Below are positions 25,744 to 36,066 of a stretch of DNA of 64,000 nucleotides, in pieces. A program made the translations under genes and the position numbers. Position 1 is the stretch's first letter, and each line of letters opens with the position of its first letter. The stretch is from Pedobacter insulae (lineage in GTDB: Bacteria; Bacteroidota; Bacteroidia; Sphingobacteriales; Sphingobacteriaceae), in the NCBI RefSeq assembly GCF_900113525.1, contig NZ_FOPP01000003.1, positions 372,001 through 436,000 on the forward strand. Direction: 5' to 3'. The notes below the pieces were generated by a model, which searched no databases, was not told where the DNA came from, and saw nothing but the letters and a program-made list of their open reading frames with translations.

Positions 25744-26835
25744 ATGCAATCACCTTATAGTCACACCAGAGCTACATTAGCCTTAGCCAAAGCTAGCTTT
25801 AGATCTATCATGCGTAGCCCTTCTGCGGTAGTGTTTACCTTGGCATTTCCTTTAATTTTCATTTTGGTATTCGGTTTTTTAGGTGGTGGTGGTACTAAAC
25901 TTGATATAGCCGTTGCGCCAGGTTCTGATCTCCAAAACCCAGTAATTGCTTCACTCGAAAAAATGCCGGTGATCCGGCTCACAAAAAATGATGAGTTAGG
26001 CAACATTCTTAAAGCGCTGGAAAAAGGAAATTACGATGCGTTGATTACTGTTGAAAGAAACAAAAATGGGGTTCCTGCGTATTTTACCACGGTTAAATAT
26101 ACTTCCGCATCATTAGATAAAGGAAATATTTTAAAATCAATCCTTAACGAACTCTCGTACAATTTAAACAGCCAAAATATTAAGCCTACTGTCACAGAAA
26201 TTAGATCCAGCACCGTTAATGGGCGACTATATCGGACTATCGACTTTATTCTGCCTGGTCAGTTAGGTTTTTCTTTATTAAGTACAGGAGTATTTGGTAC
26301 TGCCTTTGTATTTTTTAGTCTGCGCCAGAATCTTGTAATAAAGCGCTTTTTTGCAACCCCAGTAAAACGCTCAAGTATTGTATTGGGTGAGGCAATTGCA
26401 AGAATTGGTTTTGCATTACTAGGGGCATTATTCATCATCTTAATTGGACATTTCTTCTTTAGTTTCACATTGGTAAATGGAGTTACCACCGTTGCCAATA
26501 TGCTTATTTTAGCAACAATGGGCGTGATTGTATTTATGGGTTTTGGTTTTGTTGTTTCAGGGATCGCAAAAAGTGAAAGTACAATTCCTCCAATTTCGAA
26601 TATCATTACCTTACCACAATTTCTGCTTTCTGGTACTTTTTTTAGTATTGAGGCCTTTCCGACTTGGCTACAACCCATTAGCAGGGCATTGCCACTTACT
26701 TACTTAAATGACGCTATGCGCAAAGTTGCTTTTGAGGGAGCGGGTCTTTGGGAAGTAAGACACCAAATGCTGATTATTTTGATCTGGGGAATTGTAATTT
26801 ATAGCGTAGCTGTTAAAACATTCAAGTGGGAATAG
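25744..26835 (+). CDS. ABC-2 type exporter permease
   Basis: 363 aa. A first membrane helix (AVVFTLAFPLIFILVFGFLGG, about 28-48), a periplasmic domain of about 150 residues, and five helices near the C-terminus (for example FSLLSTGVFGTAFVFF, ARIGFALLGALFIILIGHF, MLILATMGVIVFMGFGFVVSG). This is the ABC-2 membrane family layout. It works with the ATPase encoded just upstream. Confidence 0.92.
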   Translation: MQSPYSHTRATLALAKASFRSIMRSPSAVVFTLAFPLIFILVFGFLGGGGTKLDIAVAPGSDLQNPVIASLEKMPVIRLTKNDELGNILKALEKGNYDALITVERNKNGVPAYFTTVKYTSASLDKGNILKSILNELSYNLNSQNIKPTVTEIRSSTVNGRLYRTIDFILPGQLGFSLLSTGVFGTAFVFFSLRQNLVIKRFFATPVKRSSIVLGEAIARIGFALLGALFIILIGHFFFSFTLVNGVTTVANMLILATMGVIVFMGFGFVVSGIAKSESTIPPISNIITLPQFLLSGTFFSIEAFPTWLQPISRALPLTYLNDAMRKVAFEGAGLWEVRHQMLIILIWGIVIYSVAVKTFKWE

Positions 26836-26860
26836 TGAGTAGTTTGAGTTATATTCGTGC

Positions 26861-27424
26861 ATGAAAAACATCTCTATCATCTCATCAAGTATACGGTTAG
26901 GTCGAAAAAGTCATCGTGTAGCCTTATTTCTTAAAAATTATTTAGAAGAAAACAATTTAGGTAATGTTAATATCATAGATTTAGCAACGTGTAACTTTCC
27001 CATTTTTGAAGAACGATTAAGGCTTATTCCCGAACCTAATCAAGAAACTTTAGCATTTGCAGCGGCAGTAAGTGAAGCTGATGGAATTATCATTGTTACA
27101 CCAGAATACAATGGTGGTTATCCTGCAAGTTTAAAAAATGTGATCGACTTGCTATATGCAGAATGGAAACGGAAGCCAATTGCCATTAGCACTGTTTCAG
27201 AAGGCGCCTTTGCCGGTTCGCAGGTTATTACCTCACTCCAATTCAGTTTATGGAAAATAGGAGCATTAGTTATTCCGGCAATGTTTCCAGTTGCAACGGT
27301 AGATAAAACCTTTGATGAAAAAGGCCAACCTACAGATCCTGAACCAACCAATAAAAGAGTAGCTAATTTCATTAAAGAATTGATTTGGTGGATGGAAGCG
27401 AAAGCAAAACAAGAACTTGGTTAA
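26861..27424 (+). CDS. NADPH-dependent FMN reductase
   Basis: 187 aa flavodoxin-like protein. The phosphate-binding loop is near SSSIRLGRKSHRVA, the family motif TPEYNGGYPASLKNVIDLLY (about 79-98) is intact, and VSEGAFAGSQVITSLQ continues the flavin site. Such enzymes reduce free flavins, quinones or azo compounds with NAD(P)H. It lies 25 bp downstream of the ABC permease and may share its transcript; the physiological substrate is not evident. Confidence 0.9.
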   Translation: MKNISIISSSIRLGRKSHRVALFLKNYLEENNLGNVNIIDLATCNFPIFEERLRLIPEPNQETLAFAAAVSEADGIIIVTPEYNGGYPASLKNVIDLLYAEWKRKPIAISTVSEGAFAGSQVITSLQFSLWKIGALVIPAMFPVATVDKTFDEKGQPTDPEPTNKRVANFIKELIWWMEAKAKQELG

Positions 27425-27464
27425 AAAAAAGATCTCATCCATCCTGATAATTTAAAAATTATTT

Positions 27465-27472
27465 TAACTTTG
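27465..27472 (+). promoter_or_regulatory. Candidate -7 box for enolase
   Basis: TAACTTTG fits TAnnTTTG and would give a leader of about 60 nt. No clear -33 TTG; a CCTG about 18 nt upstream is weak. Confidence 0.35.
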
Positions 27473-27512
27473 GAAAACCCCTAGCTAATTGTACTTTTTA
27501 CACTAAGGGTAA

Positions 27513-28832
<1,320 letters not shown>

Positions 28833-28864
28833 CGTGTTAATAAGTTGATAAACAAATTTGTAAG

Positions 28865-28917
28865 ACATCAAATAGTATGACAACTTAGCAGTGTCAAACT
28901 GTTTGATGTTTTTTTTT
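28865..28917 (+). terminator. Hairpin terminator after enolase
   Basis: ACATCAAATAG (28865-28875) pairs with CTGTTTGATGT (28899-28909) with one G-T pair, an inner TGACA/TGTCA extends it, and a run of nine T follows. A good intrinsic terminator. Confidence 0.85.
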
Positions 28918-28935
28918 ATTTTAATACTATATTTG
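28903..28935 (+). promoter_or_regulatory. Candidate promoter for the ftsB/divIC-like gene
   Basis: TTG (28903-28905), 22-nt spacer, TATATTTG (28928-28935). Matches the Bacteroidota consensus with a slightly long spacer; the -33 lies in the arm of the enolase terminator. The transcript would start about 12 nt before the ATG. Confidence 0.5.
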
Positions 28936-28952
28936 CATATAACAGTGTAATT

Positions 28953-29255
28953 ATGAAACATTTATTAGCTCTTTTTAAAAATAAATATTTTTTAGCAGTG
29001 ATTATATTTGCGGTTTGGATGTTATTTTTTGATAGAAATGATATGGTTTCCCAGTATGGTTACAGTTCGCAAGTAAATAAACTTCAACAAGAAAAAGGTT
29101 TTTATCTTACTCAAATTGCTGCTGTTAAAAAAGATTTAACAGAACTGGATAGCAACTTAAATTCCATAGAAAAATTTGCTCGAGAAAAATATTTTATGAA
29201 AAAAGACAACGAAGATGTTTTCATTGTTATTAAAAGTTCAAAAAAAGAAAACTAA
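28953..29255 (+). CDS. FtsB/DivIC-family cell division protein
   Basis: 100 aa: a short cytoplasmic tail, one membrane helix (YFLAVIIFAVWMLFF, about 12-26), then a coiled coil (SSQVNKLQQEKGFYLTQIAAVKKDLTELDS) and the conserved end NSIEKFAREKYFMKKDNEDVFIV. This is the septum-formation initiator fold of FtsB/DivIC, a small divisome protein that binds FtsL and FtsQ. Location next to enolase is common in many bacteria. Confidence 0.88.
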   Translation: MKHLLALFKNKYFLAVIIFAVWMLFFDRNDMVSQYGYSSQVNKLQQEKGFYLTQIAAVKKDLTELDSNLNSIEKFAREKYFMKKDNEDVFIVIKSSKKEN

Positions 29256-29295
29256 GCTTATTAGTTAGAGAACCTATCAAAATAAATTGATCCGG

Positions 29296-29790
29296 ATGAA
29301 AAAAATCTTACTATTCTCTCTTTTTATTTTGGTTAACTCTTCAATTGTTGCCCAAGAATTACCCAACTTAAAGCACATCAAACTAAATAAGAAATCTCAT
29401 TATAAAGACATTGACCCCTTAGTTCTGAAGGTAACTGACTACTTGTTTAGCACTACTGTAAGTGAAAAGAATGATTCGCGAAGAGAGGCAGGTCAGTTTT
29501 TACTAAAATGGATGAATGGTACGCCATACGATACCTTCTATTTAGAGGAAAAACAAACAAATTTCTTCAATACGGACACTGAATTAATGCTGATGTACAT
29601 GGCAGCGCTTACCAAGTTTACCTTACAAAATAAATCAGTAACTAATCAGAAAGAAAAGGTGATAGGCGCTATGCAGTTGGTTTTGCCATACCTCGACAAG
29701 CAAGAGCATAAGAAATCTTGGTCAAAAGAACTTTGGCAACTAGTTGATTCCTATAAAAATGGAAAACTAGTTGATTTTTTAGACTTATAA
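29296..29790 (+). CDS. Secreted protein of unknown function
   Basis: 164 aa from ATG 29296 (the longer frame begins at TTG). Signal peptide MKKILLFSLFILVNSSIVAQ. The mature part is helical and polar (FLLKWMNGTPYDTFYLEEK, TELMLMYMAALTKFTLQNK, EKVIGAMQLVLPYLDKQEHKKSWSKELWQLV). No family is recognised. It follows the FtsB/DivIC gene after 40 bp and converges with the TRIC-type gene, 5 bp away. Confidence 0.7.
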   Translation: MKKILLFSLFILVNSSIVAQELPNLKHIKLNKKSHYKDIDPLVLKVTDYLFSTTVSEKNDSRREAGQFLLKWMNGTPYDTFYLEEKQTNFFNTDTELMLMYMAALTKFTLQNKSVTNQKEKVIGAMQLVLPYLDKQEHKKSWSKELWQLVDSYKNGKLVDFLDL

Positions 29791-29795
29791 AATTA

Positions 29796-30407
29796 CTAAT
29801 ATCCAAATTTAGGTAGTGCCAACTTATATTTAACAACCACAATTCTTAGGGTAAAAATAAAAGCAATTACCAAAACTTTAGCCAAATCCGCCTCTACGTT
29901 AAAGTAAACTAAAGCAAAATATAAAACTCCTCCTAAAATACAAGCGGTTGCATAAATTTCCTTTCTAAATATTAGTGGAATTGTGTTGAGCAAAGTATCT
30001 CTAATTATTCCTCCAAAACAACCCGTTATCGTACCTAGTGCTACGCAAATACCAGGACTTAACCCAAACACAATCCCCTTTTGGACTCCCACTAAGGTAA
30101 ACAGCCCTAAACCTAGCGAATCAAACAAAAAGAGCGTTACTTTAAACTTTTTGATATGGGTTTTAAAAAAAATAGTCAATAGTGAGGTAATTAAAATCAA
30201 CAGGCAATAATTTACATCCCTCATCCATGCAACAGGCGTATCTCCCAACAAAAGATCTCGAACAGTACCTCCACCAATAGAAGTTACGAAAGCAATGATC
30301 AACACTCCAAAAGGATCTAGCCTTCTTTGCATGGCGGCAAAAGAGCCAGAAATAGCAAAAGCTATAGTTCCTAAAGTTTCAATGGCATAGGTAGTTGTTA
30401 TTTCCAT
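29796..30407 (-). CDS. TRIC-family (UPF0126) cation channel protein
   Basis: 203 aa with seven hydrophobic segments. The duplicated motif of the family is present: TSIGGGTVRDLLLG and TGCFGGIIRDTLLN. Bacterial TRIC channels form trimers that pass potassium or other monovalent cations; YicG is the E. coli relative. Its ATG overlaps the stop codon of the upstream VWA-like gene (TAATG). Confidence 0.92.
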   Translation of the reverse strand: MEITTTYAIETLGTIAFAISGSFAAMQRRLDPFGVLIIAFVTSIGGGTVRDLLLGDTPVAWMRDVNYCLLILITSLLTIFFKTHIKKFKVTLFLFDSLGLGLFTLVGVQKGIVFGLSPGICVALGTITGCFGGIIRDTLLNTIPLIFRKEIYATACILGGVLYFALVYFNVEADLAKVLVIAFIFTLRIVVVKYKLALPKFGY

Positions 30408-32491
30408 TATACTTCCCCGTTACGCTTTCTTAAAAACCATTCGAGACTTAGTAAAAGTAAAATAAATATGAACAAGAATTTAAAATTAATAAGCTCTTCA
30501 TATTTACGATCTTCATACCGAATGGTTTTAATCTGCTCATTTTTATTTATTTCATCCAAGACACTTAACAAGTTGCTAGGCATTAACATCTTACCGTTAT
30601 TTTGCTGTGCCATAGTGTACAGCAATTGATGATTAGCTGTGGTTTGTTGAAATTCGGTAATTAATGCTTTTACATAGAACGAACCATTAAAACTATATTT
30701 TTTATCGCCCAGATTGGTGGTAGCTATAAAAGTATAATTCCCTTCGGGCAATGACCCTGCATCTAAACGATAACTAGATCCAAATTTTGAAAAATTATAG
30801 TTAAATATCTTACCATTTTCTGGTCTAATTTTAATGGCAACCTCCGAAGTATTAATTGGCTCATACGCATCATTATATAAGCTAGCATTCAATATCACCT
30901 GTTCATTTTCGTCAAAAGTCGACTTATTCGCATACACTTTAAACTTTCGCTTATCATCCTTAACAGAAAGATACTGTAGCGTTTTTGAAACAAGTTCATT
31001 AACCAACGGGAAGCTTTGTACATTCTTTGCTTCTTCCAGCTTCCACTTCCAAATACCCTCACCCAATAAGAAAGCAATTTTACGACCATTATTGTCCATA
31101 AAAAACCATAATGGCGACTGCGTATTAACTTTACCTATCTTTTGGTTCAAGATGGCCGAATAGCTTCCATTTATAATCAGATTACCAAAAGGCATTTGCA
31201 AAGGATCGTAATCCTTTAGTTGAGCATCAGCATTCGTCTCAAGGGCGAATAAAGTGAAATTAGGCGCTATTAAAGGAAACACTTCCTGGATAGCACCAGT
31301 GGCTCTATTTAGTTTCACTAAGCCCTGTAGTTGCGCCAAACCACTCATGTCTGTTTGCGCACCTAGAATGCACCAGATCGGGATCCTCGAACCCTTGATT
31401 TGATTGAGAAGGTTAAGACTGGAATTGTTGTCGCCAGGAAATTGATAAAGTATAGCTAAACTATACTTATTTAGTTCAACTTGATTCAAGTCGTCGGGTA
31501 AAGCTAACGCTACTTCATAGTGCTTATTTATTTCTATTGCCTGTTTTAAAACTGTAACATCTGGATGAGCAGTTCCTGAAACTATTAAAATCTTTTGTCG
31601 ACCATCGATAACCTCCACAAATATAGTCTGACTGTTATTTTTAGTTGTTATTTCATTTTTCAAGCTTGAAACAGAAACGTTATATTTTTGAACCCCAACT
31701 TTACGCGCCTTCATCTTAATTGGAATATCTTTAACGAAGCTATTTGCATTAAGGTCAACAATTTCATCCTTAACTTTTACGCCGTTCTCGGTAACTGTTA
31801 GCCGTGTTTTTTCTCCTTTACTTTGGAAAGCCTGTACCTGTACAGACAAGGTAAACTCATTATCCAGATATACTAAATTATTGTAATTTATATCCGCTAT
31901 CAAAACATCTTTTTTCGGAACCGTATCACCCAGTCCAATCGTATACACAGGAGCATTTAATTGCTTCAAGTCATAAAGTGGATTTCCACCACGATTAAAA
32001 ATTCCATCACTTGCGATAATTATCGCACCTATATTACGGTTCATTACTTCATCCTTCAGTTGTTCAATAAGTACCGCTCCATTACTAAGCTTTCCCTTCC
32101 CAGAGAAATCAAGACCAGTTTTAACACTATCACTGAAACTATAAGTTTTTACTTCATATTTTTCCGACAACTTAGTAGAAAGTTCCTGCATCTGTTTTTG
32201 ATAATTAATTTGATCAAACTTAGCAGGCATAACTTGTCCTACAGAAAGGGAATTGTCTTGAGCCAGAATGATAATTGGCTTTTCCAGAGTATAGGATACT
32301 TTCTTGAATAAAGGAGCGAATAACATCCAAATTAGGAGCGTAATCGCAAGTGTTCTAAATAAACTTAGTATGATGATTAATCGGACTGGTAAATGCTTTA
32401 GTTTTCCATACAATAACCAAGCATACAGAATTCCTAATGCTAAACAGGCTAAAAATGAAATGATAGAGCTAATTGTGAAGAAATTTGCCAT
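30407..32491 (-). CDS. Large membrane protein with a VWA-like domain
   Basis: 694 aa. Two N-terminal membrane helices (about 8-28 and 38-60), a VWA-like domain starting at IIILAQDNSLSVGQ with an altered metal site (D-N-S rather than DxSxS), including AIIIASDGIFNRGGN, then long beta-rich periplasmic regions, and a C-terminal helix (FLFIFILLLLSLEWFL). The layout resembles the BatA-like or COG5426-type membrane proteins of Bacteroidota, but the family is not certain. It is followed without a gap by the TRIC gene. Function unknown; it may bind metal-dependent partners at the membrane. Confidence 0.72.
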   Translation of the reverse strand: MANFFTISSIISFLACLALGILYAWLLYGKLKHLPVRLIIILSLFRTLAITLLIWMLFAPLFKKVSYTLEKPIIILAQDNSLSVGQVMPAKFDQINYQKQMQELSTKLSEKYEVKTYSFSDSVKTGLDFSGKGKLSNGAVLIEQLKDEVMNRNIGAIIIASDGIFNRGGNPLYDLKQLNAPVYTIGLGDTVPKKDVLIADINYNNLVYLDNEFTLSVQVQAFQSKGEKTRLTVTENGVKVKDEIVDLNANSFVKDIPIKMKARKVGVQKYNVSVSSLKNEITTKNNSQTIFVEVIDGRQKILIVSGTAHPDVTVLKQAIEINKHYEVALALPDDLNQVELNKYSLAILYQFPGDNNSSLNLLNQIKGSRIPIWCILGAQTDMSGLAQLQGLVKLNRATGAIQEVFPLIAPNFTLFALETNADAQLKDYDPLQMPFGNLIINGSYSAILNQKIGKVNTQSPLWFFMDNNGRKIAFLLGEGIWKWKLEEAKNVQSFPLVNELVSKTLQYLSVKDDKRKFKVYANKSTFDENEQVILNASLYNDAYEPINTSEVAIKIRPENGKIFNYNFSKFGSSYRLDAGSLPEGNYTFIATTNLGDKKYSFNGSFYVKALITEFQQTTANHQLLYTMAQQNNGKMLMPSNLLSVLDEINKNEQIKTIRYEDRKYEELINFKFLFIFILLLLSLEWFLRKRNGEV

Positions 32492-32527
32492 ACGCTAGAC
32501 GTAAAGATGCTAAATTTCTATAAAACA

Positions 32528-32560
32528 AAAAAGCCCTCCGAAATTGGAAAGCCTTTTTAA
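32528..32560 (-). terminator. Imperfect hairpin terminator after fabG
   Basis: On the minus strand an AAAAAGGC arm pairs imperfectly with a GGGCTTTTTT arm ending in a T run. It lies 25 bp after the fabG stop codon. Confidence 0.5.
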
Positions 32561-32585
32561 TACCTACTCTTAAATCTCTGCCGTT

Positions 32586-33329
32586 CTATAGCATACCGCC
32601 ACAAACTGAAAGCGTTTGACCGGTAACATATGCACTCATGTCTGAGGCTAAAAACACACAAACGTTGGCAATATCTTCAGTTTCACCTGCCCGTTTCAAT
32701 GGAATTCCTGCTTCCCATCCTTCTACAACCTTTGGATCTAAGACATCAGTCATTTCTGTTCGGATAAATCCTGGAGCAACAACATTAGCACGGATGTTTC
32801 TAGAACCTAATTCTTTTGCAATTGATTTTGTAAAGCCAACAATCCCTGCTTTGGAGGCTGCATAGTTTGCCTGACCCGCATTTCCTGTTACCCCAACTAC
32901 CGAGCTCATGTTAATAAAAACACCTTTACGTGCCTTCATCATTGGTTTAGAGGCCGCCTTGGTAATATTGAAGACTGATTTTAAGTTCACGTTCATTACA
33001 TCATCCCAGTTATCCTCGCTCATACGCATTAATAACCCATCTTTTGTAATTCCGGCATTATTAACAACAATATCAATCGAACCAAATTCCGCAATGATAT
33101 CGTTGATCAATTGCTCAGCTTGATCAAACTTAGAGGCATCCGAGCGATAGCCTTTCACTTTTGTTCCAAAGCTTTGTAATTCCATTTCTAATGCTTCACC
33201 TTTTTCTACTGATGATAAGTAAGTAAAAGCAACATTAGCACCTTGATCTGCAAATTTTTCGGCTATTTTGCGACCTATTCCTTTTGATGCACCGGTTACA
33301 AGTGCTGTTTTTCCTGCGAGTAAACCCAT
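32586..33329 (-). CDS. fabG: 3-oxoacyl-[acyl-carrier-protein] reductase
   Basis: 247 aa short-chain dehydrogenase. NADPH loop GASKGIGR (13-20), NNAG (90-93), catalytic Ser142, Tyr156 and Lys160 in YAASK, and the FabG-like end FLASDMSAYVTGQTLSVCGGML. It reduces 3-oxoacyl-ACP in fatty acid synthesis. Other fab genes are not adjacent, so a related role in another reduction is possible, but the sequence is close to canonical FabG. Confidence 0.93.
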   Translation of the reverse strand: MGLLAGKTALVTGASKGIGRKIAEKFADQGANVAFTYLSSVEKGEALEMELQSFGTKVKGYRSDASKFDQAEQLINDIIAEFGSIDIVVNNAGITKDGLLMRMSEDNWDDVMNVNLKSVFNITKAASKPMMKARKGVFINMSSVVGVTGNAGQANYAASKAGIVGFTKSIAKELGSRNIRANVVAPGFIRTEMTDVLDPKVVEGWEAGIPLKRAGETEDIANVCVFLASDMSAYVTGQTLSVCGGML

Positions 33330-33386
33330 ATAATTGAGATATTTTATTTTATAAAGTTAATATAATTGGTTAAATTATTTAATCTG

Positions 33387-34439
33387 TTAACCGGCAAATG
33401 GTTCCTGTTGACTTAAACAATGAAAACTGCCTAATCCCCAAATGATATCAGTTGAATCTATCCCAATTACCTTTCGATCAGGAAATGCCTTCTGAATAAT
33501 GTCTAAGGCTATAGGGTCATTTACATCCCTAAACGTAGGCACGATTACCGCAGCATTTGCAATATAAAAATTAGCATAGGAAGCGGGCAGTCGAGTATCT
33601 TCATAAATTACTGGAGACGGCATTGGCAATTTAATAATATTCAATGGTCTTCCATCAATTAATCTCATTACTTTCAAAGCCGCTAAATTCTCTTGAAGTA
33701 ATAAGTAATTTTCGTCTAGCGGATTGCTTTCAATTACCGTAAGCACCGTATCTTCATTTACAAAACGCGTAATATCATCAATATGCCCATCAGTGTCATC
33801 ACCAACAATACCGTCTCCTACCCATAATACTTGCTCAGCGCCATAAAACTCTTTTAAGTAAGTTTCAATTTGCTCCTTATTCAAACGAGGGTTTCTATTT
33901 TCGTTTAATAAGCAAGCAGTACTAGTTAAAATTGTTCCAGCGCCATTAAATTCGACCGAACCACCTTCCATTACAATATCGGGCGTAAATAGTGGTAAAT
34001 TAAAATAAGTAGCAATTTTAGTCGGAATAACATCGTCTAAATCGAATGGTGGATATTTGCCACCCCAAGCATTATAGCCCCAATCAACCACCGCTTTTTT
34101 ATTTCCATTTATCACAAATGCGGGTCCGTGGTCGCGGCACCATGCATCATTACTTTCATTAAAGTAAAATTCTATCTGACTTAAATCTGCACTCACTTTT
34201 TCCAAATGAGCAATAGCCGAGGCTTTCATTTGTTCATCACGTACATTAATGCGAACCTTCTCACCCGTTGCTACAATTTTGATAAATTGACAATAAGGTT
34301 CATAAATGGTTTCAATTTTACCTGGCCACGATTCTTCCTTATGTGGCCAACTTAACCAGGTTGCTTCGTGTTTAGCCCATTCTGCCGGAAAAGAATAGCC
34401 TTGTTTTTTAGGGGTATTAGAAAAATCTATATTTGTCAA
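33387..34439 (-). CDS. aguA: Agmatine deiminase
   Basis: 350 aa. Hydrolyses agmatine to N-carbamoylputrescine and ammonia. Family motifs: FPAEWAKHEATWLSWPH, WCRDHGPAFVI, the VMEGGSVEFNGAGTILTSTACLL segment, GDDTDGHIDDITRFV and the nucleophile Cys341 in GLGSFHCLSQQEP. The start is TTG within TTGA, overlapping the stop of the beta-lactamase gene by 4 nt, so it is likely translated by coupling. The partner amidase is two genes upstream. Confidence 0.95.
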   Translation of the reverse strand: MTNIDFSNTPKKQGYSFPAEWAKHEATWLSWPHKEESWPGKIETIYEPYCQFIKIVATGEKVRINVRDEQMKASAIAHLEKVSADLSQIEFYFNESNDAWCRDHGPAFVINGNKKAVVDWGYNAWGGKYPPFDLDDVIPTKIATYFNLPLFTPDIVMEGGSVEFNGAGTILTSTACLLNENRNPRLNKEQIETYLKEFYGAEQVLWVGDGIVGDDTDGHIDDITRFVNEDTVLTVIESNPLDENYLLLQENLAALKVMRLIDGRPLNIIKLPMPSPVIYEDTRLPASYANFYIANAAVIVPTFRDVNDPIALDIIQKAFPDRKVIGIDSTDIIWGLGSFHCLSQQEPFAG

Positions 34440-35146
34440 TTTTTATTTCTTTTAAGTAATGCTAAAGTTTTGTCTAAGGCTCCCTGGGTTTTCCAGTTAT
34501 CATGCCCAGCTATTACGAGATTGATCTTTTTATATTTGTTTTTTATAGCAGAAATTGTTTTTGGCCAAGCTTCTAAATCTGCTTCACCAATAAATCCCAA
34601 GGTTTCTGCCACGGCACTTTTCACTAAACAACCTCCATCTAACACCTTGTATTTTGGAAACCATATCACTAAGTTATCTTTTGTATGTCCAGCACCAAAA
34701 TAAGCTACTTGAAATAATTCTTCACCAACCTTAAACAGCTCACCGGTTTCAAACGTATTTAAAGCGGTAGGTTTATTGGACGATCTTAAAATTTCATTGG
34801 TTTGCTTTGACGCATAGGTTGCGATCCCTTTTGCATTAAAAAAAGCAAATCCACCCGCCCGATCTTCGTGAGAATGAGTAGCGAAAACTTTTATTACCTT
34901 TTTTCCATGCTTTTTTTCAATAGAATCTAGCAGCGGTTGATTTTGGGTTTGGTCCCACGGGGTATCAAATAAAATTACCCCTTTTGTAGTAACCAAGTAC
35001 ATACTATTAGCTGAAACCTGTTCCCCTTCGTAGCTATGATAGGTTGTATAAACATACAAGCTTTTATTAATGGGTAAAATTTCTAACTTTTGCGCACCAA
35101 CAGAAAAGCTTAATAGAAATAGGAATATAAATAAACTAATCCTCAT
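34436..35146 (-). CDS. Subclass B1 metallo-beta-lactamase
   Basis: 236 aa from ATG 35146 with a signal peptide (MRISLFIFLFLLSFSVGAQ). All B1 zinc ligands are present: His91, His93 and Asp95 in THSHEDRAGG, His154 in GAGHTKDN, Cys173 in DGGCLVKSA and His215 in AGHDNW. The GHTKDN and GGCLVKS motifs are typical of the chromosomal B1 enzymes of Bacteroidota (BlaB/IND/PEDO-3-like). It would hydrolyse beta-lactams, probably including carbapenems, in the periplasm. It overlaps the amidase gene by 11 bp and the deiminase gene by 4 bp. No mobile element is nearby. Activity is inferred. Confidence 0.92.
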   Translation of the reverse strand: MRISLFIFLFLLSFSVGAQKLEILPINKSLYVYTTYHSYEGEQVSANSMYLVTTKGVILFDTPWDQTQNQPLLDSIEKKHGKKVIKVFATHSHEDRAGGFAFFNAKGIATYASKQTNEILRSSNKPTALNTFETGELFKVGEELFQVAYFGAGHTKDNLVIWFPKYKVLDGGCLVKSAVAETLGFIGEADLEAWPKTISAIKNKYKKINLVIAGHDNWKTQGALDKTLALLKRNKN

Positions 35147-36014
35147 CAATATACCTTTTGGTAATTGGCTGATAAGAGTCTATCCTTCTATCTCTTAAAA
35201 ACGGCCAATGTTTGCGCATGAAATCACTTTGATTTAGATCTAATTCCACAACTTCAGTTTCCTCCTGATCATGCGATGCCAAATAAAGTAATTTACCCTG
35301 GGCATTGGTCGCAAAACTCCCGCCCCAAAACTTCATTGCACCATCTTGCTCAAATCCAACCCGGTTGACACTTACTACGGGAACGCCATTTGCGACTGAA
35401 TGGGAGCGCTGAATAGTCTGCCAGGCATTATATTGGTCTTGGTTAGTCTCTTCGTCCTGCTTGGTGTCCCATCCAATTGCAGTTGGATAAAACATAATAT
35501 CAGCTCCCATCAACGCCGTTATACGAGACGCTTCAGGATACCATTGATCCCAACAGATTAAGATGCCAATTTTAGCAAATTTGGTTTGAAAAACTTTATA
35601 CCCTAAATCGCCAGGCGTAAAATAGAATTTTTCATAAAAAGCGGGATCATCTGGGATATGCATTTTACGGTATTTCCCCAAGTAAGTGCCATCGGCATCT
35701 AAAACGGCGGTAGTATTGTGATATAAACCTTCTGCGCGTTTTTCAAACAACGATGCAACAATTACAACACCCAATTCTTTCGCTATAACTTGCAGCGCAT
35801 CTGTTGATGGGCCTGGAATTTTCTCCGCGAGATCGAAATTATCATAATCTTCTACATCGCAAAAATATAAAGAAGTGAAAAGCTCTTGCAAACAAATGAT
35901 TTGAGCACCCTTTGCAGCAGCTTCTCTTATTTTAACAATTGCTTTATCTAAATTTTCTTGTTTATCCTTTGTGCACGTCATCTGCACTAAGCCAACTTTT
36001 ACTTTGCCCATCAT
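35136..36014 (-). CDS. aguB: N-carbamoylputrescine amidase
   Basis: 292 aa nitrilase-superfamily enzyme that hydrolyses N-carbamoylputrescine to putrescine, CO2 and ammonia. The catalytic triad is visible: Glu44 in CLQELFTSLYFC, Lys117 in GKYRKMHIPDDPAFYEKFYF and Cys154 in ILICWDQWYPEASR. The SHSVANGVPVVSVNRVG segment is also typical. It is the first gene of the operon with the metallo-beta-lactamase and agmatine deiminase. Start at 36014 or 36011 (two ATGs). A -7 box lies at 36031-36038. Confidence 0.95.
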   Translation of the reverse strand: MMGKVKVGLVQMTCTKDKQENLDKAIVKIREAAAKGAQIICLQELFTSLYFCDVEDYDNFDLAEKIPGPSTDALQVIAKELGVVIVASLFEKRAEGLYHNTTAVLDADGTYLGKYRKMHIPDDPAFYEKFYFTPGDLGYKVFQTKFAKIGILICWDQWYPEASRITALMGADIMFYPTAIGWDTKQDEETNQDQYNAWQTIQRSHSVANGVPVVSVNRVGFEQDGAMKFWGGSFATNAQGKLLYLASHDQEETEVVELDLNQSDFMRKHWPFLRDRRIDSYQPITKRYIDED

Positions 36015-36030
36015 TCAAAAATTTGAGCTA

Positions 36031-36038
36031 CAAAGTTA
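36031..36038 (-). promoter_or_regulatory. Candidate -7 box for the aguB operon
   Basis: TAACTTTG on the minus strand, 16 nt before the ATG at 36014, fits TAnnTTTG; a matching -33 TTG was not found. Confidence 0.4.
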
Positions 36039-36066
36039 GGCAAAAAGAAGGAAAGGTAAAAGATAT

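Noticed and set aside
26259..26678. 139-aa minus-strand frame opposite the ABC-2 permease
   Set aside because: Antisense of a well-supported permease.
33387..36014. Recent horizontal transfer of the metallo-beta-lactamase gene
   Set aside because: No mobile element, integron site or visibly different composition; overlapping ends suggest a settled operon.
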